This document shows, piece by piece, positions 9,237 through 17,243 of a DNA stretch of 64,000 bases. This DNA comes from Lentzea terrae. Lineage in GTDB: Bacteria > Actinomycetota > Actinomycetes > Mycobacteriales > Pseudonocardiaceae. Below the pieces are notes generated by a model. It was not told the DNA's origin. It saw only the letters and a list, made by a program, of their open reading frames with translations, and made no database searches. How positions within the stretch are numbered: position 1 is the stretch's first letter; every line of letters begins with the position of its first letter. The position numbers were made by a program, and so were the translations under genes. The stretch is from the NCBI RefSeq assembly GCF_003265345.1, contig NZ_QFWW01000007.1:270036-334035 (forward strand), written 5' to 3'.

Positions 9237-10073
9237 ATGACCATCCTCGTCACCGGGGCGCGCGGCAACGTCGGCCGTCGTGTGCTCCAGCGGCTCTACG
9301 CGGCGGGTCACAGCCTCCGCGCGTCCGGCCGAAACCCCGCGGAGCTCGACGTCCCCGACGGTGTGGAGACCGTCGCGCTGGACCTCAACGACCAGGAGAC
9401 GTTCGTCGCGGCCCTCGCCGGCGTCTCCAAGGTGCTGCTGTACGCGGAGCCGGACGGCATCGCGAAGTTTCTCGACGAGGCCGAGAAGGCGGGCGTCGAG
9501 AAGATCGTCCTGTTGTCGTCCAGCACCGTCGAGGGTCCTGGTTCCGAGAACGACCCGCTGGCCCACCACCACAAGATCGTGGAGGACGCGGTCGTCGCTT
9601 CCGGCCTGACCTACACCATCCTGCGGCCCGGCGCTTTCATGAGCAACGCGTTCGGCTGGAGCTACTCGTTGCAGGCGGGCGACACCATCGACCAGGTCTT
9701 CCCCGAGGCGCAGGTCGCCCCGGTGCACGAGGACGACATCGCCGACGTGGCCGTGGTCGCGCTGACGGAGACGTCGCTCGAGAACCAGACCGTGCTGCTG
9801 ACCGGCCCGGAGTCGCTCACGTTCCGGCAGGAGCTGGAGATCATCGGCGAGGTGCTCGGCCGCGACCTCGTGATCAACGAGCTGACCCGCGAGCAGGGCG
9901 AGGCGCAGATGTCGAACTTCGTGCCGCCGCCGATCCTCGCCTCACTGCTCGCGCAGTGGGAGGCCGCGGTCGGCGTCGTCGCGGACACCAGCGCCACGGC
10001 CGAGCGGATCACCGGCAAGCCGGGCCGCACCTTCCGCCAGTGGGTCGAGGAACACGGCTCGTTCCTGGCCTGA
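9237..10073 (+). CDS. NmrA-like / atypical SDR NAD(P)-binding protein
   Basis: This 278-residue protein has the N-terminal Rossmann motif TGARGNVGRRV at residues 6-16 and an LRPGAFMSN segment near 140, typical of NmrA/HSCARG-like atypical SDRs. These proteins act as NAD(P)H-dependent reductases or as redox-sensing regulators. The sequence does not tell which applies here. ATG 9237 is preceded by CGGGAGA. A short GC-rich terminator follows at 10084-10115. Confidence 0.85.
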   Translation: MTILVTGARGNVGRRVLQRLYAAGHSLRASGRNPAELDVPDGVETVALDLNDQETFVAALAGVSKVLLYAEPDGIAKFLDEAEKAGVEKIVLLSSSTVEGPGSENDPLAHHHKIVEDAVVASGLTYTILRPGAFMSNAFGWSYSLQAGDTIDQVFPEAQVAPVHEDDIADVAVVALTETSLENQTVLLTGPESLTFRQELEIIGEVLGRDLVINELTREQGEAQMSNFVPPPILASLLAQWEAAVGVVADTSATAERITGKPGRTFRQWVEEHGSFLA

Positions 10074-10083
10074 CCTGCCAGGT

Positions 10084-10115
10084 GCAGCCGGGGACGGAGC
10101 AGCGTCCCCGGCTGC
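10084..10115. terminator. Terminator hairpin
   Basis: A perfect 13-bp stem (10084-10096 with 10103-10115) lies between the convergent NmrA-like and barrel A genes. Confidence 0.75.
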
Positions 10116-10121
10116 TCCAGT

Positions 10122-10556
10122 TCAGCTGCGCGTCATCGTGAAGGTGATGGTCGAGGTGCCCAGGTTCGTCCCGTCCGCGAGGAAGAACGTGGACGGGCCG
10201 GAGCTGGTGAAGTTGTTCGGTCCACTCTGGACCGCGTCCTGGTCGAAGTCGACGTAGGCGAAGTAGACGCCGTTCTCGTCGTAGACCTTCTCGCCGCGGA
10301 ACTTGTAGTGGAACGTGTTGTTCCCGGTGGCCCACCACGAGCCCTTGGTCGTGGTGTTCTGCTCGTTCGTGACGAAGGCGCTCCCGTTGGCCTTGAACAC
10401 CAGCTTGGTCGGGTGGTCTCCGTCCGTGCGGGTCACGTAGCCCGTCCACGTGCCCACAGGTGTGCAGCTGGTCGCGTTCGCCGTGGCGGTCAAGCCCGAT
10501 AAGGCAAGCAGGACAACGGCTGTCATGGCTGTTATGCGCGCGAAGAACGTCTGCAT
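10122..10556 (-). CDS. Secreted small lipocalin-like protein (copy A)
   Basis: This 144-residue protein has a clear Sec signal peptide (about residues 1-27, ending TATANA). The mature part begins with a Cys and a G-T-W strand, then shows alternating strands with LVFKANGSA, a GSWWATGNNTFHYKF pair and a late LADGT turn. Copies B and C in the cluster share this order of motifs, so the three appear homologous, although identity is low. The fold is probably an 8-stranded lipocalin-like barrel. Exported binding or carrier protein for the product is inference. ATG 10556 has a GGGAG site upstream, and a SARP-type promoter lies at 10601-10643. Confidence 0.7.
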   Translation of the reverse strand: MQTFFARITAMTAVVLLALSGLTATANATSCTPVGTWTGYVTRTDGDHPTKLVFKANGSAFVTNEQNTTTKGSWWATGNNTFHYKFRGEKVYDENGVYFAYVDFDQDAVQSGPNNFTSSGPSTFFLADGTNLGTSTITFTMTRS

Positions 10557-10600
10557 CTGTGTGGCTCCCAGTCCCGGTGTGCGTGCGACGGACGCGCGCA

Positions 10601-10643
10601 ACCGTGGACCAACGTCCTCAGGAACGACTGCAGCTCAGCTCGA
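10601..10643 (-). promoter_or_regulatory. SARP-type box and promoter for barrel protein A
   Basis: Minus-strand heptamers TCGAGCT (10637-10643), TGCAGTC (10626-10632) and CTGAGGA (10615-10621) are spaced 11 bp. They are followed by 8 bp and CACGGT (10601-10606). The same hexamer occurs at 17784-17789. Confidence 0.6.
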
Positions 10644-10660
10644 ACGCGCGGTTTTCCGTT
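10618..10660 (+). promoter_or_regulatory. SARP-type box and promoter for PCP-KASIII operon
   Basis: Plus-strand TCAGGAA (10618), TGCAGCT (10629) and TCGAACG (10640) are spaced 11 bp, then 8 bp and TCCGTT (10655-10660). The site overlaps the divergent barrel A box. Confidence 0.5.
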
Positions 10661-10704
10661 GCGGCACAAGCCCGTTTCGACCCGGCAGGAGCAGAGTTAC
10701 CGCC

Positions 10705-10929
10705 ATGACCGAACGGGAGACCGAACTCTGCGAGCTGTTCGGGGAGGTGCTCGGCGTGCCGGGGATCGAGCCGGAGGACCACTTCTTCGACCTGGGCGGC
10801 CACTCGCTGCTGGCGTCCAAGCTGGTCAAGCAGGTCCACGAGCGGTACGGCGTCCGCGTCACGTTGCGCAGCTTCTACGAGGACCCGACGGCGCGTGCCG
10901 TCGCCAAGCACCTGGACCAGGCAGCCTAG
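10705..10929 (+). CDS. Stand-alone peptidyl carrier protein
   Basis: This 74-residue carrier protein has the phosphopantetheine site DLGGHSLLASKL with Ser34. The LGGHSLLA form is typical of NRPS peptidyl/aryl carriers, not fatty-acid ACP. It would hold the amino acid activated by the discrete adenylation domain at 12028-13500. ATG 10705 is preceded by a GGAG-like site. It lies 9 bp before the KASIII-like gene and forms an operon with it. Confidence 0.9.
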   Translation: MTERETELCELFGEVLGVPGIEPEDHFFDLGGHSLLASKLVKQVHERYGVRVTLRSFYEDPTARAVAKHLDQAA

Positions 10930-10938
10930 GAGTTTCTG

Positions 10939-11979
10939 ATGCGCTGGAATGACCTGTACATCGCCGGTGTGGGCACGTATCTGCCCGAGCAGGTCGAGAC
11001 GGTGGACGAGGCCATCGCGGCCGGCCGGTACACCGAGGAGAAGAAAGCCATGAACGGCTACCGGGAGCTGCGGATCGCCGCGCCCGGTGAGACCGGCCCG
11101 GTGATGGCGGCGATCGCCGGCCGTCAGGCGGTGGAGCGCTCCCGGCTGAGCCACGACGAGTTCGGCCTGACCGTGCACGCTTCGCTGTCGCACCAAGGCC
11201 TCGACCTGTGGACCCCGGCGAGCTACGTGCAGGCCAACACCGTCGGCGGCACCGGGCCCGCGTTCGAGGTGCGGCAGGGCTGCAACGGGTTCCTGGCCGG
11301 CGTCGACCTCGCGGCGGCTTATGTGGGCTCGCACAAGGACTTCTCGGCGGCTCTCGTCACCGCCGGTGACGCGTTCCACCTGCCGTACATCGACCGGTGG
11401 AGTTCCGAGGACCAGAACGTCAACGGCGACGGCGCGGGCGCGTTGGTGCTGTCGAACAGGTCCGGCTTCGCTCGGGTGCGGGCGATCTACTCCTACGCCG
11501 ACTCGTCGCTGGAGCAGATGTCGCGCGGCTACCAGGAGTGGACCGTGTCACCGTTCGAGGGCGGCGAGACGCTGCAGCTCAACCGCAGCATGGAGGACTA
11601 CCTGCAGAACGCGGACGTCGACCTCGACGAGATGGTCGGCAAGATCGCGGGCGGCGTGCAGCACTCGCTCAAGCAGGTCCTGCACGAGGCCGAGATCGTA
11701 CTGTCGGACGCGCGGTTCTTCCTGCACCAGCAGCTCGCGGAAACCATTGTCACGCACGGCATCTGCGGCCTGCTCGGGGTGAAGCGCGAGTCGACGGCCT
11801 ACGACTGGGCCAAGCAGTACAGCATGGTCGGCACCGCGGACCTCGCGCTCGGCTTGGACCACGTGCTGGCCGACCGCGACCCGAAGCCCGGCGACTTCGT
11901 GGTGATGCAGTCCTCCGGCGCCGGTTACGTGTGGACCGCCGCCGTGGTCGAGATCCTCGAACGTCCTTCCTGGATCTGA
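10939..11979 (+). CDS. KASIII-like acyltransferase (CerJ/ChlB3-type), C-H-D triad
   Basis: This 346-residue thiolase-fold protein resembles ketoacyl-ACP synthase III. The active Cys is Cys115 in RQGCNGFLAG. The His (His263) sits in LHQQLAET, which replaces the PHQAN of true FabH. The third residue is Asp301 in GTADLALG, where FabH has Asn. A C-H-D triad is known from CerJ-type enzymes that transfer acyl groups to hydroxyls instead of condensing them with malonyl-ACP. Its place next to the PCP suggests that it moves the PCP-bound aminoacyl group. The true FabH of the organism is at 49303-50280 and keeps Cys-His-Asn. Confidence 0.85.
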   Translation: MRWNDLYIAGVGTYLPEQVETVDEAIAAGRYTEEKKAMNGYRELRIAAPGETGPVMAAIAGRQAVERSRLSHDEFGLTVHASLSHQGLDLWTPASYVQANTVGGTGPAFEVRQGCNGFLAGVDLAAAYVGSHKDFSAALVTAGDAFHLPYIDRWSSEDQNVNGDGAGALVLSNRSGFARVRAIYSYADSSLEQMSRGYQEWTVSPFEGGETLQLNRSMEDYLQNADVDLDEMVGKIAGGVQHSLKQVLHEAEIVLSDARFFLHQQLAETIVTHGICGLLGVKRESTAYDWAKQYSMVGTADLALGLDHVLADRDPKPGDFVVMQSSGAGYVWTAAVVEILERPSWI

Positions 11980-12030
11980 CACACGCGAAAGAGGGGCTTC
12001 CCACGGGAAGCCCCTCTTTCGCGTGTGTCA
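11977..12030. terminator. Very long bidirectional terminator containing both stop codons
   Basis: A perfect 25-bp inverted repeat (11977-12001 with 12006-12030) has a 4-nt loop. Its outermost bases are the TGA of the KASIII-like gene and the TCA complement of the adenylation gene stop. Confidence 0.85.
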
Positions 12031-13500
12031 GATGTAGAGCGACTTGGAGTTCCAGTCCGGTTCCGGCAACGCCTTGCGGTCGGTCTTGCCGTTGCTCGTG
12101 ATCGGAAGCTCGTCCACGACGACGAACCCGGCCGGCACCATGTGCTCGGGCATGTTCGCGCGCATGTGGGTTCGCAGTGCCCGCTTGTCGAGCTCGTCGC
12201 CGGACTTCACGATCCAGGCCACCAGCCGGCGGTCGCCGTTGGGGTGCGTGCGGACGCCGACCGCCGCGTTGCGCACCTGCGGGTGTTCGGTCAGCGCGTT
12301 CTCGACCTCACCCGGCTCGATCCGGAAGCCGCGCAGCTTGAACTGGTCGTCGATGCGGCCGAGGAACTCGACCACGCCGTCCGCGCGCTTCCGCGCCTGG
12401 TCGCCGGTGCGGTAGTAGCGCTCACCGTTCCAGCTGCCGCGGACGAACTTCTCGTCGGTGAGGTCGGGCCGCTTCCAGTAGCCGCGCGACACCTGCGCTC
12501 CCCCGATCCACAGCTCGCCCGGCGCGTCCAGCACCGGCTTGCCGTCGGAGACCACGACGACCTCGACGTTCTGCAGCTGCACGCCGATCGGCACGGCGCC
12601 GCCCAGGTCCTCGTCCGCGCCGATGCGGTGGCAGGTGGCGAACGTGGTGGTCTCGGTCGGCCCGTAGCCGTTGACGATCTGCAGCTCCGGCACGGCTTCG
12701 CGCAACGCCCGCACGTGCGGCACGGACAGCACGTCCCCGCCGGACAGGACGGTGTGCAGGCCTTTGAACGCGTCGACGTCGACGTCGATCTGCCGGTGGA
12801 ACAACGCGGCGGTCAGCCACAGGATGCTGATCTCGTTGACGCGCAGCAGGTCGCCGAGCTCCTCGGCCTGCACCACGCCGGGCGGTGCGAGCACCAGCCG
12901 TGCGCCGTTGAGCAGCGCGCCCCAGATCTCGAACGTGGCCGCGTCGAACGCGACCGGCGCGAGCTGCAGGAACCGGTCAGCGGGACCGATCTCGACGTAG
13001 TTCGGCGCGGTGACCAGGTTGGTGATGTTGCGGTGCTCGACCATCACGGACTTCGGCTTGCCCGTGGAGCCCGAGGTGTACATCAGATAGGCGAGGTCCT
13101 CGGGAGCCACCCCCGGAAGGTCCACTGTGGACCGCCCTGACCGCGGCGGCACCTTCAAGGTCGTGAACCCGGCGAAGAACTGCCCGATCACCAGCGAGAC
13201 GTCGGCATCCGCCAGCATCATCGACACCCGCGACTCGGGATCCTCCGGGTCGATCGGCACGTACGCCGCCCCGGCCTTCAGCACACCGAGCAGCGCCACC
13301 ACGAGCTGCACGGACCGCTCCAGGCACACCGCCACCCGGTCACCGGGCCGCACGCCGGCCTCGACGAGCTCGCCGGCCAGCGCGTCGGACCACGTGTCCA
13401 GCTCGGCGTACGTCAACGAACCCTGCTCCGCCGACACCGCAACGGCATCGGGCGTTCTGGCCGCCCGGCAGCGAAACGCGTCGGTCACCGATGTGGACAT
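12028..13500 (-). CDS. Stand-alone NRPS adenylation domain, valine-type code
   Basis: This 490-residue AMP-forming enzyme has A3 (YTSGSTGKPK), A5 (NGYGPTETT), A7 (YRTGDQ), A8 (FLGRIDDQFKLRG) and A10 (NGKTDRK) motifs but no fused carrier or condensation domain. Aligning by eye to GrsA PheA gives the specificity code DAFWLGGTFK (235, 236, 239, 278, 299, 301, 322, 330, 331, 517). This is the Val code DAFWIGGTFK with Leu for Ile at 299. It should therefore load L-valine, or a close analogue, on the PCP at 10705. ATG 13500 follows GAGGAG. Upstream coding potential before this ATG is not part of the protein. Confidence 0.9.
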   Translation of the reverse strand: MSTSVTDAFRCRAARTPDAVAVSAEQGSLTYAELDTWSDALAGELVEAGVRPGDRVAVCLERSVQLVVALLGVLKAGAAYVPIDPEDPESRVSMMLADADVSLVIGQFFAGFTTLKVPPRSGRSTVDLPGVAPEDLAYLMYTSGSTGKPKSVMVEHRNITNLVTAPNYVEIGPADRFLQLAPVAFDAATFEIWGALLNGARLVLAPPGVVQAEELGDLLRVNEISILWLTAALFHRQIDVDVDAFKGLHTVLSGGDVLSVPHVRALREAVPELQIVNGYGPTETTTFATCHRIGADEDLGGAVPIGVQLQNVEVVVVSDGKPVLDAPGELWIGGAQVSRGYWKRPDLTDEKFVRGSWNGERYYRTGDQARKRADGVVEFLGRIDDQFKLRGFRIEPGEVENALTEHPQVRNAAVGVRTHPNGDRRLVAWIVKSGDELDKRALRTHMRANMPEHMVPAGFVVVDELPITSNGKTDRKALPEPDWNSKSLYI

Positions 13501-13526
13501 GCCCCAGCTCCTCTCGCTTTCGGTCA

Positions 13527-13558
13527 ATCGTCGGCAACCCGGCTCAAGGGCTCCTCGG
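13527..13558 (-). promoter_or_regulatory. SARP-type box and promoter for adenylation gene
   Basis: Minus-strand CCGAGGA (13552-13558) and TTGAGCC (13541-13547) are 11 bp apart, followed by 8 bp and GACGAT (13527-13532). Confidence 0.5.
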
Positions 13559-13578
13559 GTCACAACTGGCGCTACAGG
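13544..13578 (+). promoter_or_regulatory. SARP-type box for barrel protein C
   Basis: TCAAGGG (13544) and TCGGGTC (13555) are 11 bp apart. The nearest -10-like hexamer, TACAGG (13573-13578), is 11 bp downstream instead of 8, so this promoter is less certain than the others. Confidence 0.4.
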
Positions 13579-13645
13579 GGTGTTTGAGCTGCCCGAACAA
13601 CACTCAGCGCGTCCGCTGCCCACCTCGACCGGAGGCGCATCCCCC

Positions 13646-14119
13646 ATGAACGTCCGCAAGAAGGCACTGGCCGCCGTGGCCGCCTGTGCGCTCGCAGTCC
13701 CCGTCGTCGCCGCCGCTGGTGCCACCGCGAAACCCAACTACGAGAACGCACTCGTCGGCCGCTGGGACCTCACGGTGACCATCCACATCGAGGAGCCGCC
13801 GCTCCTCACCCCGCTGTTCTGCGACTTCACCGCCGACTACCAGCTGCACTGCAAGACCAAGCCGGACTACCCCGACCAGCTCGAGGGCAGGGGCATCTGG
13901 ACGGCGGCCAAGGACGGCCAGTTCAGCTTCTGGATCACCCACCACGCCCACCGCGACCCCAACGGCAACCCCGTCGGCTCGATCAACGCGAGCCACCTGG
14001 GCAAGATCAGCGCGAACAAGAAGAAGTTCACCACCAAGGCGCACACCTACATCAACATGAACGACGGCACCCCGTGGCAGGGACCCGTCGACATCGAGGG
14101 TGCCGCGTTCCGCATCTGA
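13646..14119 (+). CDS. Secreted small lipocalin-like protein (copy C)
   Basis: This 157-residue protein has a Sec signal peptide (about residues 1-29, ending GATA). The mature part begins with a VGRWDLTV strand and carries two Cys (in LFCDF and LHCKT) that may pair. It then follows the same order as copies A and B: a GRGIWTAAKDGQFSFWI strand pair and a NMNDGT turn near the end. It is larger than copy B by extra loops. ATG 13646 follows CGGAGG. Function is unknown; an extracytoplasmic binding role for the product is inference. Confidence 0.7.
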   Translation: MNVRKKALAAVAACALAVPVVAAAGATAKPNYENALVGRWDLTVTIHIEEPPLLTPLFCDFTADYQLHCKTKPDYPDQLEGRGIWTAAKDGQFSFWITHHAHRDPNGNPVGSINASHLGKISANKKKFTTKAHTYINMNDGTPWQGPVDIEGAAFRI

Positions 14120-14131
14120 AGCGCTGAAACG

Positions 14132-14169
14132 GCCAGAGGCCCCAGGCACGTTCGCCTGGGGCCTCTGGC
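14132..14169. terminator. Bidirectional terminator hairpin
   Basis: A perfect 16-bp stem (14132-14147 with 14154-14169) around a 6-nt loop lies between convergent genes. Confidence 0.8.
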
Positions 14170-14183
14170 TTTCGACGGGAAAC

Positions 14184-15935
14184 TCACGCCTTGGCGGGCT
14201 CCTCAGAACCCTCTGCGGCGTCCTCAGCCGGCGCTCCCCACTCCTCCTGCTTCAGCCAGCGAGGCAGGAACGAAGCCAGGATCAGCGCCAGTGCGGCGAA
14301 CCCGAAACCGACGTACAGCGTGGTGTTGAAGGCAGAGGTGAACGACTTGTTCGCCACCTCGTGGGCGTACTTGTCCGCGATCGCCTTGGCCTGCGCGTCC
14401 TGCTGCAGCGTCGCGCAGGCGGCACCCGCGGCGTCCGGCGTGCCGGCGAGGCTGTTCGAGGAGCACGCCTTGAAGGCGTTCGCCAGCTCGTCGGCCTTGG
14501 CCTCGGCCACACCGGCCGCGACCAGTTCCTGACGGACCTGCGGCGCCACCGAGTTCGCGTTCGACGCGCCGTCGGCGGCCAGCGGGGAGAAGAACGCCAG
14601 CGTCACGATCGCGATACCGACGGCGAAACCGAGCTGCTGCTTGGTGTTGATCAGGCCCGACGCCGCACCCGCGTCCTGGTGCGGCACCTCCTGCAGTGCG
14701 AACAGCGCGATCGGGGTGGCGGTCATGCCGAAGCCGAGACCGATCAGCAGCAGTCCGGGCACGAGGCCCCAACTGGTGATGTCCGGGCTGAGCATCAGCA
14801 GGAACACCGCGATACCGACGGCGATCACCACGGCACCGACCTGCAGGACGGCACGACCGAACTTCGGCACCAACGCGACGACCGAGGCCGAGGCGGTGAT
14901 GAACGCGCCGATGCAGAACGCCAGCAGCGTGACACCGGTGCGCAGCGGCGAGAAGCCCAGACCCTCCTGCAGGAACAGGTAGAGCGCCAGCATGAACATG
15001 CCGGTGAAGGTGAACATGCCCAGCATCAGCGCGAGGGCCGCGGAGAAGCTGCGGGACTTGAACAGGTTGAGCGGCACGAGCGGCATGCCGTCCTTGCGCT
15101 GCTTGGCCCGCTCGTAGGCGATGAAGCCGAGGAAGCCCACGACGGAAGCCGCCATCAGCACGAAGCCCCACGCCGGCCAGTGCAGCTCGCGGCCGAAGGT
15201 GAGCGGGAACAGCAGTGCGGTCAAGCTGACCGTGGCCAGGACGACACCGATGAGGTCGAGCTTGATGCGCTCCTGCGCCTTGGACTCGTTGATGTACTTC
15301 CAGCCCAGGAGGTAACCGACGATGCCGATCGGCACGTTGATCAGGAAGATCGGCCGCCAGTCCCAGTCGAAGATGTTCGCGGCCATGATCAGGCCACCGA
15401 CGAGCGGCGCGATCGTGGCGGCGAGACCACCGATGGTGCCCTGGATGGCGAAGACGACGCCCTTCTCCTTGTCGGGGAAGGTGACGTGGATGATCGACAT
15501 GACCTGCGGCACCATCAGACCGGCCGCGAGACCCTGGGCGAGACGGGAGGCGACCAGCATTTCGGGGCTGACCGCGATGCCGCACAGGAACGACGTGACG
15601 ACGAAGCCGAGCACGCCGAGCTGGAACATGCGGCGGCGTCCGTAGATGTCGCCGAGACGGCCGCCGGTGATCAGCGTGAGGGCGAACGCGAAGACGTAGC
15701 CCGCGGTGATCCACTGCAGCTGCACGAAGCTCGCGCCCAGGTTCGCCTGGATCGCGGGCAGTGCGACGTTGACGATGCTGCCGTCCAGCATGTCCATGAA
15801 CGTCGCGACGGTCATGATGATGAACGCGGCCCAGCGGCGCGGGTCGGCCGCCGGCGCGTCGACGACCTCAGCCGCCTGCGCAGCGGCAGTCGCCGGTGGC
15901 GACTCCAGGTCGGGATTGGTATTGGTGGAGGTCAC
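14184..15935 (-). CDS. MFS exporter with 14 helices (DHA2, EmrB/QacA type)
   Basis: This 583-residue membrane transporter has the DHA2 signature LDGSIVNVALPAI in helix 1 and GGRLGDIYGRRR in loop 2-3. It carries a long extracytoplasmic segment near the C-terminus with four Cys (about residues 490-540), before the last helix, and a charged tail. GTG 15935 is preceded by GAGGAG. It has its own SARP-type promoter at 16038-16069. Export of the pathway product or self-protection is likely. Confidence 0.9.
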   Translation of the reverse strand: MTSTNTNPDLESPPATAAAQAAEVVDAPAADPRRWAAFIIMTVATFMDMLDGSIVNVALPAIQANLGASFVQLQWITAGYVFAFALTLITGGRLGDIYGRRRMFQLGVLGFVVTSFLCGIAVSPEMLVASRLAQGLAAGLMVPQVMSIIHVTFPDKEKGVVFAIQGTIGGLAATIAPLVGGLIMAANIFDWDWRPIFLINVPIGIVGYLLGWKYINESKAQERIKLDLIGVVLATVSLTALLFPLTFGRELHWPAWGFVLMAASVVGFLGFIAYERAKQRKDGMPLVPLNLFKSRSFSAALALMLGMFTFTGMFMLALYLFLQEGLGFSPLRTGVTLLAFCIGAFITASASVVALVPKFGRAVLQVGAVVIAVGIAVFLLMLSPDITSWGLVPGLLLIGLGFGMTATPIALFALQEVPHQDAGAASGLINTKQQLGFAVGIAIVTLAFFSPLAADGASNANSVAPQVRQELVAAGVAEAKADELANAFKACSSNSLAGTPDAAGAACATLQQDAQAKAIADKYAHEVANKSFTSAFNTTLYVGFGFAALALILASFLPRWLKQEEWGAPAEDAAEGSEEPAKA

Positions 15936-16037
15936 GATTTCTCCTCAAGTGACTGATTTTTTCGCTGCGCACGACAGGCGATGGGTGAAGGAACTTCCCA
16001 CCTCCTGTCTCCAAACGACTGCCGGTCGATGGCCCCC

Positions 16038-16069
16038 AGCGTGATCCCCTCCGCTTGAGTCCGGGTCAG
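16038..16069 (-). promoter_or_regulatory. SARP-type box and promoter for the second MFS gene
   Basis: Minus-strand CTGACCC (16063-16069) and TCAAGCG (16052-16058) are 11 bp apart, then 8 bp and CACGCT (16038-16043). The 5' untranslated leader would be about 95 nt. Confidence 0.55.
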
Positions 16070-16101
16070 GTCGTGGCGGAGCGAATCGCGGGCACGCCGA
16101 A

Positions 16102-16132
16102 GGCCCTGGCGTCGCACGTGGACGCCAGGGCC
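16102..16132. terminator. Terminator hairpin
   Basis: A perfect 12-bp stem (16102-16113 with 16121-16132) around 7 nt lies downstream of the monooxygenase gene. Confidence 0.7.
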
Positions 16133-16144
16133 GGAAATTCCAGC

Positions 16145-17224
16145 TCAGCCGAACAACGAGGCGGGGTAGGTCCGCGCCGAAGCCGTCTCGTACCGCAACG
16201 CGATGTGACTGGAGCTGCTCACGACGTCACGCCAGAACCGTTGCAGCGCACTGCCTTCCGCGAGCCCGCTGGTGCCGGCGGCGCGCACCAGACCACCGAC
16301 GGCGTCCACCAGGACCTCGGCCGTGTACGCGCCGTTGCGTTCGTTGCGCGCCATCGCCGCAGGGGTGAACTCGCGGTCGTCGATCACCTTGGCGTTCTGC
16401 TCCACCAGCATTCGTGCCGAGTCGACCTGAGCGCCGGCGCGCACCAGGTCGACCGCGGAGGTCACGGACTGCTTCTTGCCGTTCAGCACCGCGACGCACG
16501 CGTCGAACGCTCCCATCGCCGCACCGACGGTCGGAGCGGCGAACGTGAGGCCGCCGACCGCCTGGAACGGGACGTTGTGGCTCGGCACGGGCGACCAGCT
16601 GGTGCCCGCCAGCATGTCCGAACGCGGGAACGACAGGTGCTCCGGCACGAACACGTCGTCGACCACCACGGTGTGGCTGCTCGTCGCGCGCATGCCGATG
16701 CTGTCCCACGTCTCGAGGACGGCGAAGTCCTTGCGCGGCAGTGCGAAGAAGCGACCTTCCTCGCCGACCACGCCGCACAGCAGCGCCCAGTCCGCGAAGT
16801 CCACCCCGCTGACGTAGGTCCAACGGCCGCTGAGCCGGTGCCCGCCGTCGATCGTCGTGCCCTTGCCCATGGGCGGCAACGCCGTCACGACGAACGTGTC
16901 CGGACTGGACGCCCAGAGCTCCTCGTGTCCCGCCTGCGGCAGATGTCCCGCGAACCGGGAGGAGTAGGCGGAGAGCGACGCGCACCACGCCGCAGCCGCG
17001 CAACCCTGGCCGACGGTGAACACGCCCTGCGTCAGCTCGGCGAAAGTTCCTTGTGCGCCACCGCGTTCGGCTGCGACGAAGTGCCGCGCGAACCCGGCTT
17101 CGCGCAGTGCCTCCACGACCTCGGGGGCCAGCTTGCGGGTGGCGTCGGCCTGCCCGGCGTGTTCTGCCGCGAGCAGCTTGACCTTCTCCGCCGCCGCCGC
17201 GAGGCCGGTGTCTTGAGCCTGCAC
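16145..17224 (-). CDS. Group D (acyl-CoA dehydrogenase-fold) flavin-dependent monooxygenase
   Basis: This 359-residue protein has the acyl-CoA dehydrogenase fold of two-component flavin monooxygenases such as HsaA, HpaB-type and VlmH-type N-hydroxylases. The segment APPMGKGT-like near residues 117-122, the LSGRWTYVSGVDFADWALL stretch near 130-148 and the C-terminal SS-H-ALRYE region with the flavin-site His are typical. True acyl-CoA dehydrogenases carry a catalytic Glu that is not evident here. Such enzymes need FMNH2 or FADH2 from a flavin reductase, and none is visible in the window. GTG 17224 follows GGAGGTGA. It lies 19 bp behind the NTF2-like gene in one operon. C- or N-hydroxylation is possible. 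Confidence 0.8.
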   Translation of the reverse strand: MQAQDTGLAAAAEKVKLLAAEHAGQADATRKLAPEVVEALREAGFARHFVAAERGGAQGTFAELTQGVFTVGQGCAAAAWCASLSAYSSRFAGHLPQAGHEELWASSPDTFVVTALPPMGKGTTIDGGHRLSGRWTYVSGVDFADWALLCGVVGEEGRFFALPRKDFAVLETWDSIGMRATSSHTVVVDDVFVPEHLSFPRSDMLAGTSWSPVPSHNVPFQAVGGLTFAAPTVGAAMGAFDACVAVLNGKKQSVTSAVDLVRAGAQVDSARMLVEQNAKVIDDREFTPAAMARNERNGAYTAEVLVDAVGGLVRAAGTSGLAEGSALQRFWRDVVSSSSHIALRYETASARTYPASLFG

Positions 17225-17243
17225 CTCGTCACCTCCTGGGAAA

